A stretch of DNA of 64,000 nt from Agelaius tricolor (Eukaryota > Chordata > Aves > Passeriformes > Icteridae), in the NCBI GenBank assembly GCA_023055355.1, contig JALJCS010000022.1:6185001-6249000 (forward strand). Direction: 5' to 3'. Positions 1 through 10,703 of this stretch are shown here, piece after piece. Made by a program: the position numbers and the translations under genes. How positions within the stretch are numbered: position 1 is the first letter of the stretch; the number at the start of each line of letters is the position of its first letter. Under the pieces are notes generated by a model. The model searched no databases, had not been told where the DNA came from, and worked only from the letters and a program-made list of their open reading frames with translations.

Positions 1-76
1 CATTTTGATAAGCTGGAGTGATCATAGCAGGAAAGCTTCCTTTCCCTCTGCGTTCCTCAAACTCATCCATATATCC
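1..76 (-). CDS. NRAP: NRAP coding exon 10 (partial, cut by window edge)
   Basis: After a TTCAG acceptor it encodes [20 protein letters not shown] and then PAYQN before the window ends. 25 codons and one base are visible; the rest of the exon and gene lie to the left. Confidence 0.93.
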
Positions 77-3000
77 CTGAAGAAAATTCAGATCATTTAC
101 TCATCACACATGAGCAGGTGGGGCCATGGGTTATTTTACAAAGCCCCACAGTCCTTGTTAGTAGGAAGGTTCATAGCTTCAATGACTTTTTTTTTAAATG
201 AAAAATGACCAAAATATAAGAATAAATTGACCTGTTAAATTACCTATGCCTCTGAAGCTACCTGTGTTGCATTCCAAGAGAAATTTAGGTAGCTATTAGC
301 TGTGGTAAAGATAGCATTCAAGTGTACAATGACATACATCATTCTGCTCTCACCTCATTTCCCACAGAGATGATATCTGCTTGCCTCTCTGTTTGTCAAT
401 ACATGTTTTCCTGGAATTTTATAGAAATAGCTAATGGCTTGGTTAGCCAGGCTAACTTAAACTTTCAGCTTTACACTTTAAACTTCAATGGCTTAAAGTT
501 AACAAGCTTAACATAGGATCAGCCTTCCTTTGTGGTGTTACAGGAAGTGTTTGATCTTTCCATGGTCATTTTTCACATCATAATTGACAAAAAATAATAG
601 TTCACTAGTGCAGTGATGTATTTTGAAGAGGGATTAATAAATGAAGCAGAGATACCTAGATATCAAAATGCCAAACTCTTTAGTGAACAAAATCAAAGAT
701 TCCATTTGTCTGATCAAAAAAACGCCAATTGTTGTGGAAGCAACACCCTTAAACCCATCTATACATAAGTTTATGTGTAAATATCTGACAATTTGAAAGC
801 CATTTAGATAGTTTAACGGCAAAATACTGGGGATTTTTTTAAATGTAATGGACAATAATCTCAAAGCCTTCTATGGCAAGATCTGGGGAGAGTATGGAGC
901 ACAAACAAGAATACAAACAAGTGAGAAAATGTGTAATGTGTCTTCCCTGCAATATTTTGTAAATCTTTTGTAATAAAGAGGCAGTTTGAGTGAAAATAGA
1001 ATGTGCCATGAATAGAATGCATGTCAAGAATGCAATGGAGAGCACAGATAGGAATGGCTACAAATATCTGGAATATCTCTTTTGTGTGTTCTCAGTGCAA
1101 AACCATCCATTGTAGGTCATTTTGGGCACCATCGATGTTTTAAAATAGGTCACACCACAAGTTTGTGGACATTATGATGCACATTGGTGAACAATAGTTA
1201 CAAGGGCAATAAATTATTCTATAAACAGGCACAGAAAAGAAAAAAATACAGTTCAATAATCAGCTGAGTTAGCTTCTAAAAATACCATTAATGAGTCTGA
1301 ATTCCCCAAACCAACCTGTCTTTTGAGTCTAACTCTCTTAAATACATTTTAGTATCATTTCTAATATTGTGCATATATTCAAAGTTTCAGAAAACTATTT
1401 TAGCCACTCTCTGGTTTTTAAACATGAACAAAACAGATGTTCAGCACAGGAATTTTACTGTGAGATTCCTAAATTGTCTCATGTTATATATATAAATATG
1501 CATGTACATATATATATATATATATCTGTCTGATGCACACTCAATTCATTGTTAATGATCTCAACAGTTAGAAATCTAATCCCTTTACCCATGTTAAGTC
1601 ACAATTTACTCAGAAGGATCCATTAATTTCTGTGACTCTGTGTCATTTGGCTAATAATATCAGTATCCAATCTATAAAGATTAAAACTCAAATCAAATTT
1701 GAAGTCCATGACTGAAGTTTCAAAGACACTTTCAAAGAAAGAAAACTTAAATTAATTCTAAAACAGAAGCATTCTAATGCTTGGAAATGTAATTAGTGCT
1801 TTTTCAAATTCATTTTATTTGTTTATTCCCATTAAAACTTGTAGCAGTTCAAAAGACAGAAGTAATTGAAGGTTCACTGCTACAATTCTAAACCCATATT
1901 CTTCAAGGATGGTTTGCTTTCCACAGAATACTAAATGTAGATTTCAACTGAAGAAGTGAAGAAATGTAAAATACCAAAGGTTTTAGGAAAATACAGCCCC
2001 TATTCCTTCATTTCTCCAAAGTTTATGGACCTACTGAGGAGCAGGACAAAAACCCCTGAGATTAACCGTATAGTTTTCTTTATACAACACCACTATTCAA
2101 TTCCTTTCAAATTCCATTTAGCTCCATTCAGTTCTATATAGCTATTGCCCTAACCTAATTGGAATTTGGGTGCATTTTGGGCAACCACAAAACCAATTGT
2201 ATTCCCTTAAAAATGAAACATAAGCAAAAGGAATGCCACTGACCAAAACAGAACTAAAGCCTATCTGGTTCCACAAATACAGAGCTACAGCTTGTCAGGT
2301 TTATAATTCCCCTTTTGCAGAGGAGGTGAAATCTAAGAGATTGTGTGTCTAAGAGATTCAGTGCTGTTCACACATATTTAGAGCTGCAAAGCTCCTAAGA
2401 TTTGTGAAAATACCCACAGGGAAAAGACACCTATCTGCCAGCTTTCTACCATTTCACAACCCTTTAGCTTTCCTCCTGACTGAATTTCCTTATTCATGGA
2501 ATGGGAATATTTCCTTGAGTAAGCACATTTCAGTGTGATACATAACAACACCACAATAGAAATGCAGTGTGTGCATGTACACAGATAAATTTGCCAAGGT
2601 CAGTCTTTAGCAACGGCCCTACCATAAGGGTCATGCAGTGACAGTGCAGCCACCCTGCAGTCACATCTTCAGGTGCCAGTGACAGATACATTACACTTCA
2701 CGAGCACAGTGCTGTTTGCACACCATCCTTTCCCTTGAAACCTTGTTTTCTCACACAGGAAACAAAGTGAAAATAGGTGTCAGCAGTTTCTGAAGCCTTG
2801 AGCAATCAGCTGCAGCAATGAACACCAGCATGGCTATCCCTTGGATGTTGCATACCTGTCCATACTGATCTGCATTTTCTCTTGCAAAAGCAACATCTGT
2901 TCCAGCTGTATGGCTGGCTTTCCCCTTGATCTCTTTTTCATATCTTTGATGATATTTCACCTAACAGGAGAAAAAGGAAAGGAATAATCGGGGTGAGTTT

Positions 3001-6000
3001 AGTCTGGTTCACAGATGCTGCACAATAAATAACAACCAATGGCATGCACATGTTGTCAATAAAGGATTGTCAAAATTCCCATTGCCACCAACCTGCACAA
3101 GTCAAACCTGCCACTTGAAGATATAAAAACAGAACTAGTGGTGTACTTCATAATGCACTAGGAGCACAGGACTTGCCATTTCAACCCAGAACATTGGGTC
3201 AATGTGTTCAGCAACACCTGCTTGACAGTGGCTAATCCCTGATGCTCCAGCAGTTTAAAAAAATAGAACTGATTGTAATGCAAATTCATGGTTACCACAG
3301 AGCACTTTTTTACCACAGGGTCACCTGAACCCCAGCAATAATTGGGTTTGTTTCTGAAAGATGCATTATCCCCAGTGATAAAGGGAATTTTAGGCAATCA
3401 ACCTTCAAGTTTAGACCAAGATTTGCACTACATTTGCTGAAGTCAAAACAATGCCTGTAACCTGATGCTGCCCTTTAATCACCATATGTGTTTGCTGACA
3501 AAAGTGAAGGGTTTTCCACAGATCAAAGGCAAATAAAAACATGTAATTGTTTTAGAGTCAGTTGCTTTTACCTTCAAAAAAACAGATCTCTTATTTTCCT
3601 CAATGACTCTTAAAAATGTTTTAAATTCACTTCCTTTGAGTTATATGTTCTTCCATATGATACCTTCTCCAACAATAAGAGCTTTTCTTTCAGTTTCCAA
3701 TAACAAAGCACAATTAACTGTACATTTTGAAGGAACACTGATGTCCTTTTATGGTGCTTATTAAAGAGTTCAGGGGTGTTGTGGTTTTGTTATGTTTGGA
3801 AAGGAAAAGAAAGAGAGTGAAGATCAGTATGCTCATGGAATTTCTGCCAGTAAATGTTTTAATTCAAAATTTGTGTGACAGTTTAATATTTTCTTTCCCA
3901 AAAGAGACTTTTCTTTGGACACTTACATCACTGGCTAATTCATTTGCTCTCTTGGCTATTTGATAAGCTGGAGTGATCATAGCAGGAAAGCTGCCTTTTC
4001 CCTTCCGTTCTTCAAAGTCTTCTGTGTATTTCAACTGTAAAAATTCAAGACAGTTCAAGGAGCAATTAGAGCAAATGTATCTTGATTGCACACTTAATCA
4101 ATCCTTAAAGTTGCAGAGTCAGGTGCTCCATGGCTGTCATCTGCCAAAAGGAAGATGAACCATGAAGTCTGAATCTTTGCAATTTGGTCTTTAACTGCAC
4201 AATCACACATCTTCTGCACAGCCCCTTTGTCTTGCTCATAGTGTAGGATGAAGAGGGTTGTTTAAAGAAAATACTTAAGGTGTCTGCAAGATGCCTGCTC
4301 TATTTACATTAGAGTCAGGCAGCTTCTTTCTTGGCTTTTCATGGCAGCCAGTTGCTGGGTATGGAGCAGACTGGTGCCCCAGCTTCTGTTCTGACAGCCT
4401 AAAATGGCCTCAAATTGAATGTGGTCTGTGCAACTGAAAGTATTATATGCTTAAAGGTAAAACGAATCTGCCTTTGAAATATTAATTTTTTACTTTTCTT
4501 TGTGTCCATATTTTCAATTAATTTATAAATACCCCAGGAACCACTTGCATAGCCAAAACCAGATCAATCTATTTTGTTTTACTTACATCACTTGCAAGAT
4601 GTGCTCCAGCCTTTGCATGGAGTATATCTGGAGTGTCTACAACAGAGGTGAACTTTGAAACTCTCTCCTCATGTCCACGCTTATATTCCACCTGAAGAGG
4701 AAAACATATATATCCATATTACACCCAATAAGCAGCAAAAGTACATTTCCTATCAGAAAGCTTCAAGAGAAAATGAGCAACAACAGTCATGACACTCTCC
4801 ACTCTCCACAGTCAAGCTATCTATATATTTAAGCCCCAATTTCCTTAAAGTGAATACCAAAACCAGACAGAAATGGACCCAGATATTCAAATTTTCACTT
4901 GATTTATGTGAGCCATACATTTGATTAAAATACCATGAGAATAGTCATTAATGTCCCAAGATCATACTGCAATGACAATGTAGATATTATCTGCACAAAA
5001 TAATACAATACTTTAAAATAATTTTTAGGGATTTTTACATATATTTTCATGTGAATCTCTCTTAAATTAACAAGCAATTTTCTGTGCATAAATTTAAAGT
5101 ACCTTGTATATGAATTAATTTCAATCTTACAGCTATTTGATTTCACAGAATTCACAGAATTCAAAGAATTACTAGGTTGGAAGAGACCTTAAAGATCATT
5201 GAGTCCAACCCAATTCCAAATAATAAAGTGAAAAATGTCAAATGTAAATAATCTGATGAATAAAGCCCTAATGGGAAAGCAAAGGTAATGAATTAAATTA
5301 ATATTTCAGTGCAAGTCACAATCTTTTTCAGGATGTGATAAATTATGCAAAAGTTGCTACATTTTCCAGGAAATATCTACATTGTCACTTATTCTATATG
5401 ATTTTTACTCCCAGGCCAAGTACTTTATTAACCTTGTTTTCTGCTTCATGTTAACATTTTCTCACTTTGTAACAGTATAACAAATATTCACCACAGAATC
5501 TAACATCTCAACTGAATGGCCTGAACCCAGGATTCTCCAAATTCAGAAGTGTAAAATATAATTAAAAACCCTTGTGACTTACATCACTGCTTAGCTGGCT
5601 GGCTCTCTTAGCAACCTGATAACATGGAGTGATCATAGCAGGGAAGCTGCCTTTGCCTCTTCGTGGCTCAAAGTCTTCTGTATATTGAAACTAGAAGATT
5701 AATTTTTTTTATTAGAGAAGAATCCACTGTAGTTGAATGTGATTCTTCTTTTCTTGCCTGCTTCCTAAAGGTGTCTATCACTTTATTCAAAAGAAAACAA
5801 ATTAAAGAACTTCCACTTTGTAAGTTGTTAGTTACAGCTATTTCCTACATACAACAGAAAACATTTCTCATTTGTATCAATTATCCACTGTTAATTTCCT
5901 ATGCTGATTAGGTCACCAACCCATTGTATGGACACAGTCATAATTTAGAAGTGATTTTCATCAGTCATGGAAATTCAGTCAGTGAAAAGTCTGGTCTGTG

Positions 6001-9000
6001 GAAGATACAACACATTTTCCATCATGAGTCCTGCTCTAGTGAGAGGAAGAGCACTGCCTCCTAGATCAGATCACCTCAGTTTGGTCAGCAGTTGAAGTGT
6101 TTCTGAGTTATATAAATATGTAAATGTGTGATGGCAACAGAACTCTTATGTGACTTTAATTCCTTACATGGCTAAGTATTGTTATTGACAGAAATAAACG
6201 TGTCAGTCTCTCCTTCGGCAACATCTTAACAGACACACCCTCCAGATACCCTTCCTGAAAGGCCTGGAGGTGACTTCTTACCAAAGCCTGACTTTCATGT
6301 ATTTGTAAGTCTTCAGAATAGGATAGATCATGAAAATAAAGCTAAACACCAGTCCACTTACATCACTCAGAGCCTTCTGTGCCTGTGTTATCTTGACCAT
6401 CTCAGGATCTGGGATTGTTCCTGGGTACCATGATTTTCCTTCCCCATAGGCAGCATAGTAAGCATTCTACAAAACAGGAACTAAATAAGTACCTATCTTC
6501 ACCATGGTTTTAGCACTCAAACAGCTGATCTAACAGAAAAGAAAAAAAGGAAGCACACAGTGCAGTGGAAGTGAAATTGTGCAGCACAAGGCCTACATTT
6601 CACATCCCTTCAGAGTGCCAAGGCAGAACTTGTACCGCGAGAACTGACATCAAGATGACAGGATCTAGGATCCTGGAGTGAAACTCAAATAACACCCCCT
6701 GGGAATCAGATCTCCTGCTGTGAAGCTCCAGTGCCAGTAGAGAGAAGACACACAGACTGTGGCTGTACATGCAGCAGCCCCAACAGCTGACTACAGACAC
6801 ACTCTTCCTTCCTCACCTTCTGATTATTCTATCCTAAGCTATAGTTGAGCTATTTTGTCTTGAAAAGTTAGAAAAATGAGAAGCAAAGGCTTTCTTTTTA
6901 ACACTGACATGTCATGGTAACCCCTGACAATCAGGACAGCCAGGGCCAACCCTTGGTGTCCTGCAGGCTGCTGGCTGAGAGACTCAAGGGATATTTCTTA
7001 CCTGGGTAGCCAATTGTTGGGCTTTATAGACACTTTCAATTTCTCTGGACCTTAAATCCCACTGAAAGACTGATTTGATTTGTTCGCTCTCTTCTCGATA
7101 TTTTATCTAAAAAGAAAAGATAATGACCCATTTTAGTAGTTTCTTAGTGCATAGTAACACTCACCCCTTTTGGAGAAGAATAAGAAGAGAGGCAAGGTGA
7201 TGATTGCATTTAGCCCCAAGGCCAAAACTCTGTTTTATAGTCCACCCCAGCTTCTCCCTAAGATTTCTGCCAGTATAGGAGCTGCATATTACACCTGAGA
7301 CCTGGCATGACATTCTGAAAGAATAATTTGATATTTAGATAATACTTTTGGGAGAAATAATCTATGAGAATTGAAATCCCTAAGAAATGTTTAACAGGAT
7401 GTGTCAATGCATTACATGAAAAAACTATTCCCAAATAAGCAATATTATAATACTCTCCTATTTCCCTGCACAGTGTACACAAAGTGTCATATTCTAACTG
7501 TGCATATGTAAATGACTACTATATTTAGTCCTGGGTCATTATATTCCTACTGCTACTTTTATCATGTTAACATGTAGAAGAAATCCAACTGAAATCACAG
7601 ATCTGTTATACAACTCACTCTCTACCCAGAGTAGAGAATTTAAACTGACGGGACAGAAATGTTACTGAGCACAGGTACCATTATTCCCATTTATAAATTA
7701 AGCACAGAGGTGCAGAGAGCTGAATAATTTGCCTGCTAATACAGAAATTCTGTATTGAGAGACCTAATTTTTATTTCTGCATCCCTGTTGATGTCTCAAG
7801 ACTTATGTGAGAACATCAGGTTGGGATTGAACAAATATTCTATTTTCTGCATCATCAGAAATAAACTTCAATATAAAAAGAACAAGCTTCCATAGTAGCA
7901 AGAGAAACCTTTTCCCAAATTATCATTATTTTATACATTTACTAGCAAAAAATTTTCCTACTCTCAAATTTTTTACAGAAGTACTCCCTTTAAGCAGGTA
8001 CTGCAGAATCAGCTTCTTTACTACCCTTAGCAATTTTCTCTCTGGAACAGAACCTCATTATGTGATTGAAAAGGACAGAAGGTGTTTAAGGTGTGTAAAA
8101 CAAGGGAAAGTGATCTTTGAGCTATAATTTCTCTGGCTTGTGTACTCACATGCACTGGAAGTATCAGTCTCATATCACTGCCTAAACCAGAAATAGAGCC
8201 TGCAGTAATCCCGAACTCATTCCTGAGCAGATCTGTCACACACAGTTTAAAGTAAGTGTGATAGTCATTGCTGAAATAGTTACAGCCCATGATACTGCAA
8301 AAACTGAGGCATAAGAACGCTGTACAAAATGATAAATTATAGTGTCTGACAAAGGCTGTTCATGTGCATCAAGGTTTAACAGCTAATACAGGACATCTGA
8401 ATGAATTCAGCATGCCACAATCCAAGAAATACAACTTTCTTTGTTAATTTTAGTGATGCTAATCACATCAAAACACATTGCTTTGACTGTGAAATGTATT
8501 CACAAGTAATGTTGTTTTAGACTATAGAAAGATGTGGCATTCAAGAAAACAGCATTAGGCAGAGGAGTGAGGTAGCCATTGATAATTGGGCATCCCTGTA
8601 TATTTTATTTCACCAGACCCCTCGCAGTGCAGGTTTGAGGATGATGTGTCTGGAGGGAGTCAATGCAGGGGTGGCACTGGGAATGCCCGGGGGCCAGAGA
8701 AGCCCTGGGGCCGGACCAGGCAGGGCAGAGCCCGCAGTGGGGATGCGCCTCCATCCCCAAAAAACACCTCCAGCAAAACCCTGCCAAGCTGCCCAGCCCT
8801 GCTGCTTTCCCACCTCAGGTCCGGTGGAAATACTCAACAAAGTATTTATGGGAACTTCTGCATGCGTCCCACCTGGTTATAATTTATCTGATGTTTTGTA
8901 GCAGTTTCTGATGAGATCACAAAGCAAGTTGGTTGTTCTTGCTTCCTGAGGTTGTGAAACCCAGCTTAGTCACTAAGTTTGCACAGCTCTGGGCAGTTTA

Positions 9001-10508
9001 GGTGAACTGTGCTTCCGTGTAGATTATCAGATATACAGGTGAGCAGCTCCAATCAGTTTTTCCTTCTGAGAGCAGAAGGAAATCCAGATCTAAGATTGCT
9101 TTCACATGAGTAATCACATTGAAAAAAGTTATGACTGAAACCCAGCTGAGGTTTGAATCATTTACAGGAAGGTGAGTAAAAAACACGTATTTATACTTAC
9201 AAAACAAGAGACGTTATCAATATGTTATCAAAATGTAGAACAAACACATTTGACCCTCAAGCTTCTTACCTCACTTACCACTTCTGACAGTTTTTTTGCA
9301 TTCATATTTATTGGTGTTTCATATACACTGGTGAATGCATTGTTTTTTGGATTGTGCCTAGAAAAGGGAAAGTGTAAAAGGATATTAGGAATGTATCAGA
9401 CAGCCCACCAGAAAGGTTCTCTTTGAGCACTGAAAAACACAATACCAGCCTCCACCCCTCTATACACATCTCTTCCCCCACTCACACAGAGATCTTACAT
9501 TACATTCAAGTTATTACTGTAAGGAGTAGGTGCCTAGAGCAAAATTAATTTTAATGATCATCATATCAATGCTGTGTTTCTAATAACAAAAGAGAATAAT
9601 AGAATAAAAAACAACTGTCATCTCTCCTTTTTCTGCTGACAAATTTGACAGGAATTGATCATTATAAAATAAAAACTTCCTAGAACAAACCAACTCTGAA
9701 ATCTGCATTTTATACATTTTCCTTATGATAAGCTCAACCTTGTTAACTCTTAACCACTGATTTCGAAAGCACTGAATTTTGTGGTTGGTTTTATTTTCTT
9801 CCCATGATACTGAAATGGAACTTGATTTGGTATCTTTTAACACACTGGCCAAATAAGGAAGCTTTATGCATGGTAAAAAGAGTTTCCCACCATTTGTGAT
9901 TCATGTAAATCCAAAGATATGCATGAAGGCACCGACAGTACCTAATTTCACATCTCACACACGACAGACTGACCACTGACAGGTGATCTTCCATTTTATT
10001 AAAATGACTAGCCAAATCAAACTTTTGCTTAAAAAAATAAAATGGAAGGAAAAAAAGGAAATACACTTACGCTTGACAGTAAGGCTTTTTCTCATGGCTA
10101 ACAAAGTTGTTTACAGTTAACATCATCTTGCATACTTCACAGTGAAAACAGGCTTTATGCCACGTCTGGACAGGCCACAAAAGAGAAACCAAACAGACAT
10201 GATTTGTATTTCATTATTATTATTCTTCTAAGTTTAAAATCTCACTTTTGATCCTTACCCTTTATTTAATGAATCTGACTATATTTTTTCTTCAAATATA
10301 TACATGTTATTAATTCATTTCAGTTCTGAACCCAGTTATGAGCAAAGAACTTTTGGAACCAAGAGATTTGCACAGTGTTAGAAGTGCCAATCTGTACATT
10401 TATTATAGTCCAAAATGATAAAGAAAGAGAACTGACCTGATCTATACAGTTAATCTTCTCAGCAGGGTAAACCCCATAGCCACATCTAGCACACGGCTGC
10501 ACATTCAT
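1..10508 (-). CDS. NRAP: NRAP, nebulin-related anchoring protein (5' part, runs off the left edge)
   Basis: Striated-muscle scaffold that links terminal actin filaments to the membrane at myotendinous junctions and intercalated discs and helps assemble myofibrils (family knowledge). Nine complete coding exons and one partial exon are visible, joined as 10508-10437, 10165-10071, 9357-9270, 7106-7002, 6466-6362, 5690-5583, 4691-4587, 4034-3927, 2960-2856 and 76-1; they encode residues 1 to about 322. Residues 6-57 form a complete LIM zinc-binding domain: C6-x2-C9-x17-H27-x2-C30-x2-C33-x2-C36-x17-C54-x2-H57. From residue 86 on, each exon encodes one 35- or 36-residue nebulin-like actin-binding module, and most modules end in SD. 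The start begins MNVQPC as in mammals; an in-frame ATG four codons upstream (10520) is possible but not conserved. The downstream super-repeats and C-terminus lie outside the window. CASP7 lies head-to-head about 6 kb away. Identity is very secure; single splice sites are less so. Confidence 0.96.
77..2855 (-). other. NRAP intron 9, AT-rich, no gene seen
   Basis: About 2.8 kb between exons 10 and 9. It holds a TA-rich microsatellite near 1486-1525. I see no further nebulin-type module or other coding signal on either strand. Confidence 0.7.
1486..1525. repeat. TA dinucleotide microsatellite
   Basis: Alternating TA tracts in two blocks, the second an uninterrupted ATATAT run near 1508-1525, separated by a short ATGCATGTAC spacer. 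Intronic. Confidence 0.85.
2856..2960 (-). CDS. NRAP: NRAP coding exon 9 (nebulin-like module)
   Basis: 35 codons in phase 0: [20 protein letters not shown], ending ENADQYGQ before a GTATGC donor. It corresponds to the human module ending ECADQYGQ. The middle of the module is less conserved than its ends. Confidence 0.94.
3927..4034 (-). CDS. NRAP: NRAP coding exon 8 ([11 protein letters not shown] module)
   Basis: 36 codons in phase 0: [20 protein letters not shown], then [14 protein letters not shown] before GTAAGT. The last 14 residues are the same as in the human protein. Confidence 0.96.
4587..4691 (-). CDS. NRAP: NRAP coding exon 7 (nebulin-like module)
   Basis: 35 codons in phase 0: [20 protein letters not shown], ending HLASD before GTAAGT. 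It matches human VEYKRGHDERISRFSTVVDT closely. Confidence 0.95.
5140..5215 (-). mobile_element. CR1 LINE 3'-end fragment
   Basis: Contains repeated TTCACAGAATT units followed by AGGTTGGAAGAGACCTTAAA and GATCATTGAGTCCAACC, the reverse complement of the avian CR1 3' tail. A short 5'-truncated copy lying in NRAP intron 6, between exons 7 and 6, in the same orientation as NRAP. Confidence 0.85.
5583..5690 (-). CDS. NRAP: NRAP coding exon 6 ([11 protein letters not shown] module)
   Basis: 36 codons in phase 0: [20 protein letters not shown], then a Tyr-rich helix ending QLSSD before GTAAGT. It is the first of three near-identical SFPAMITP modules in the window; exons 8 and 10 are the others. Confidence 0.95.
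6362..6466 (-). CDS. NRAP: NRAP coding exon 5 (nebulin-like module)
   Basis: 35 codons in phase 0 encoding [20 protein letters not shown] and ending ALSD before GTAAGT. It corresponds to the human segment with GYGEGNAWCPGALPDPE. Confidence 0.94.
7002..7106 (-). CDS. NRAP: NRAP coding exon 4 (nebulin-like module)
   Basis: Exactly 35 codons in phase 0, beginning [18 protein letters not shown] and ending in TQ before a GTAAGA donor. The SVFQWD core matches SVFHWD in human NRAP. It is the first nebulin-like module after the LIM linker. Confidence 0.93.
7107..9269 (-). other. NRAP intron 3 with a GC-rich block
   Basis: About 2.2 kb between exons 4 and 3. It is mostly AT-rich, but 8625-8830 is strikingly GC-rich. 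Several overlapping open frames of 60-98 codons in that block occur on both strands, as expected of GC-rich DNA short of stop codons; none resembles a known protein. Confidence 0.6.
9270..9357 (-). CDS. NRAP: NRAP coding exon 3 (end of LIM and linker)
   Basis: Encodes [20 protein letters not shown] and a linker ending SEVVSE. Its His is the last LIM ligand, H57. Two in-frame donors overlap: GTAAGT after 9279 and GTAAGA after 9270. The second is chosen because its length fits human NRAP and restores the SE end before the next module; the first would remove three residues. Confidence 0.85.
10071..10165 (-). CDS. NRAP: NRAP coding exon 2 (LIM part 2)
   Basis: Preceded by a CCAG acceptor and followed by a GTAAGT donor, ending in phase 2. 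It encodes [13 protein letters not shown] and the end of the second zinc finger (PYCQA), giving ligands H27, C30, C33, C36 and C54. Confidence 0.94.
10437..10508 (-). CDS. NRAP: NRAP coding exon 1 (start codon, LIM part 1)
   Basis: 24 codons beginning [18 protein letters not shown], ending in CAG before a GTCAGT donor. It supplies the first two LIM zinc ligands, C6 and C9. A 5' untranslated part is not resolved. Confidence 0.93.
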
Positions 10509-10697
10509 CTTGAAATCCACAGAGTGAAAAATATATAGGTTTATACAAAAGGTTCAAAGAGTATGAAAGTGACTTTTTGGCCTGTGCAAAGCACACTCTA
10601 GACACTCCAGTCAAGGCCTTTTGCTGTGGTCAATGGCTCCCATTAAAGCTCTGAATTGAAGTCTGTTGCTCCCTTTGCTGACCTTCTGTTTCAAAGT

Positions 10698-10703
10698 CAG
10701 CTG
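10698..10703. promoter_or_regulatory. E-box CAGCTG upstream of NRAP
   Basis: Palindromic CAGCTG, the class bound by myogenic bHLH factors, 190 bases upstream of the NRAP start codon. A muscle gene makes this plausible, but a six-base motif is common by chance. Confidence 0.25.
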
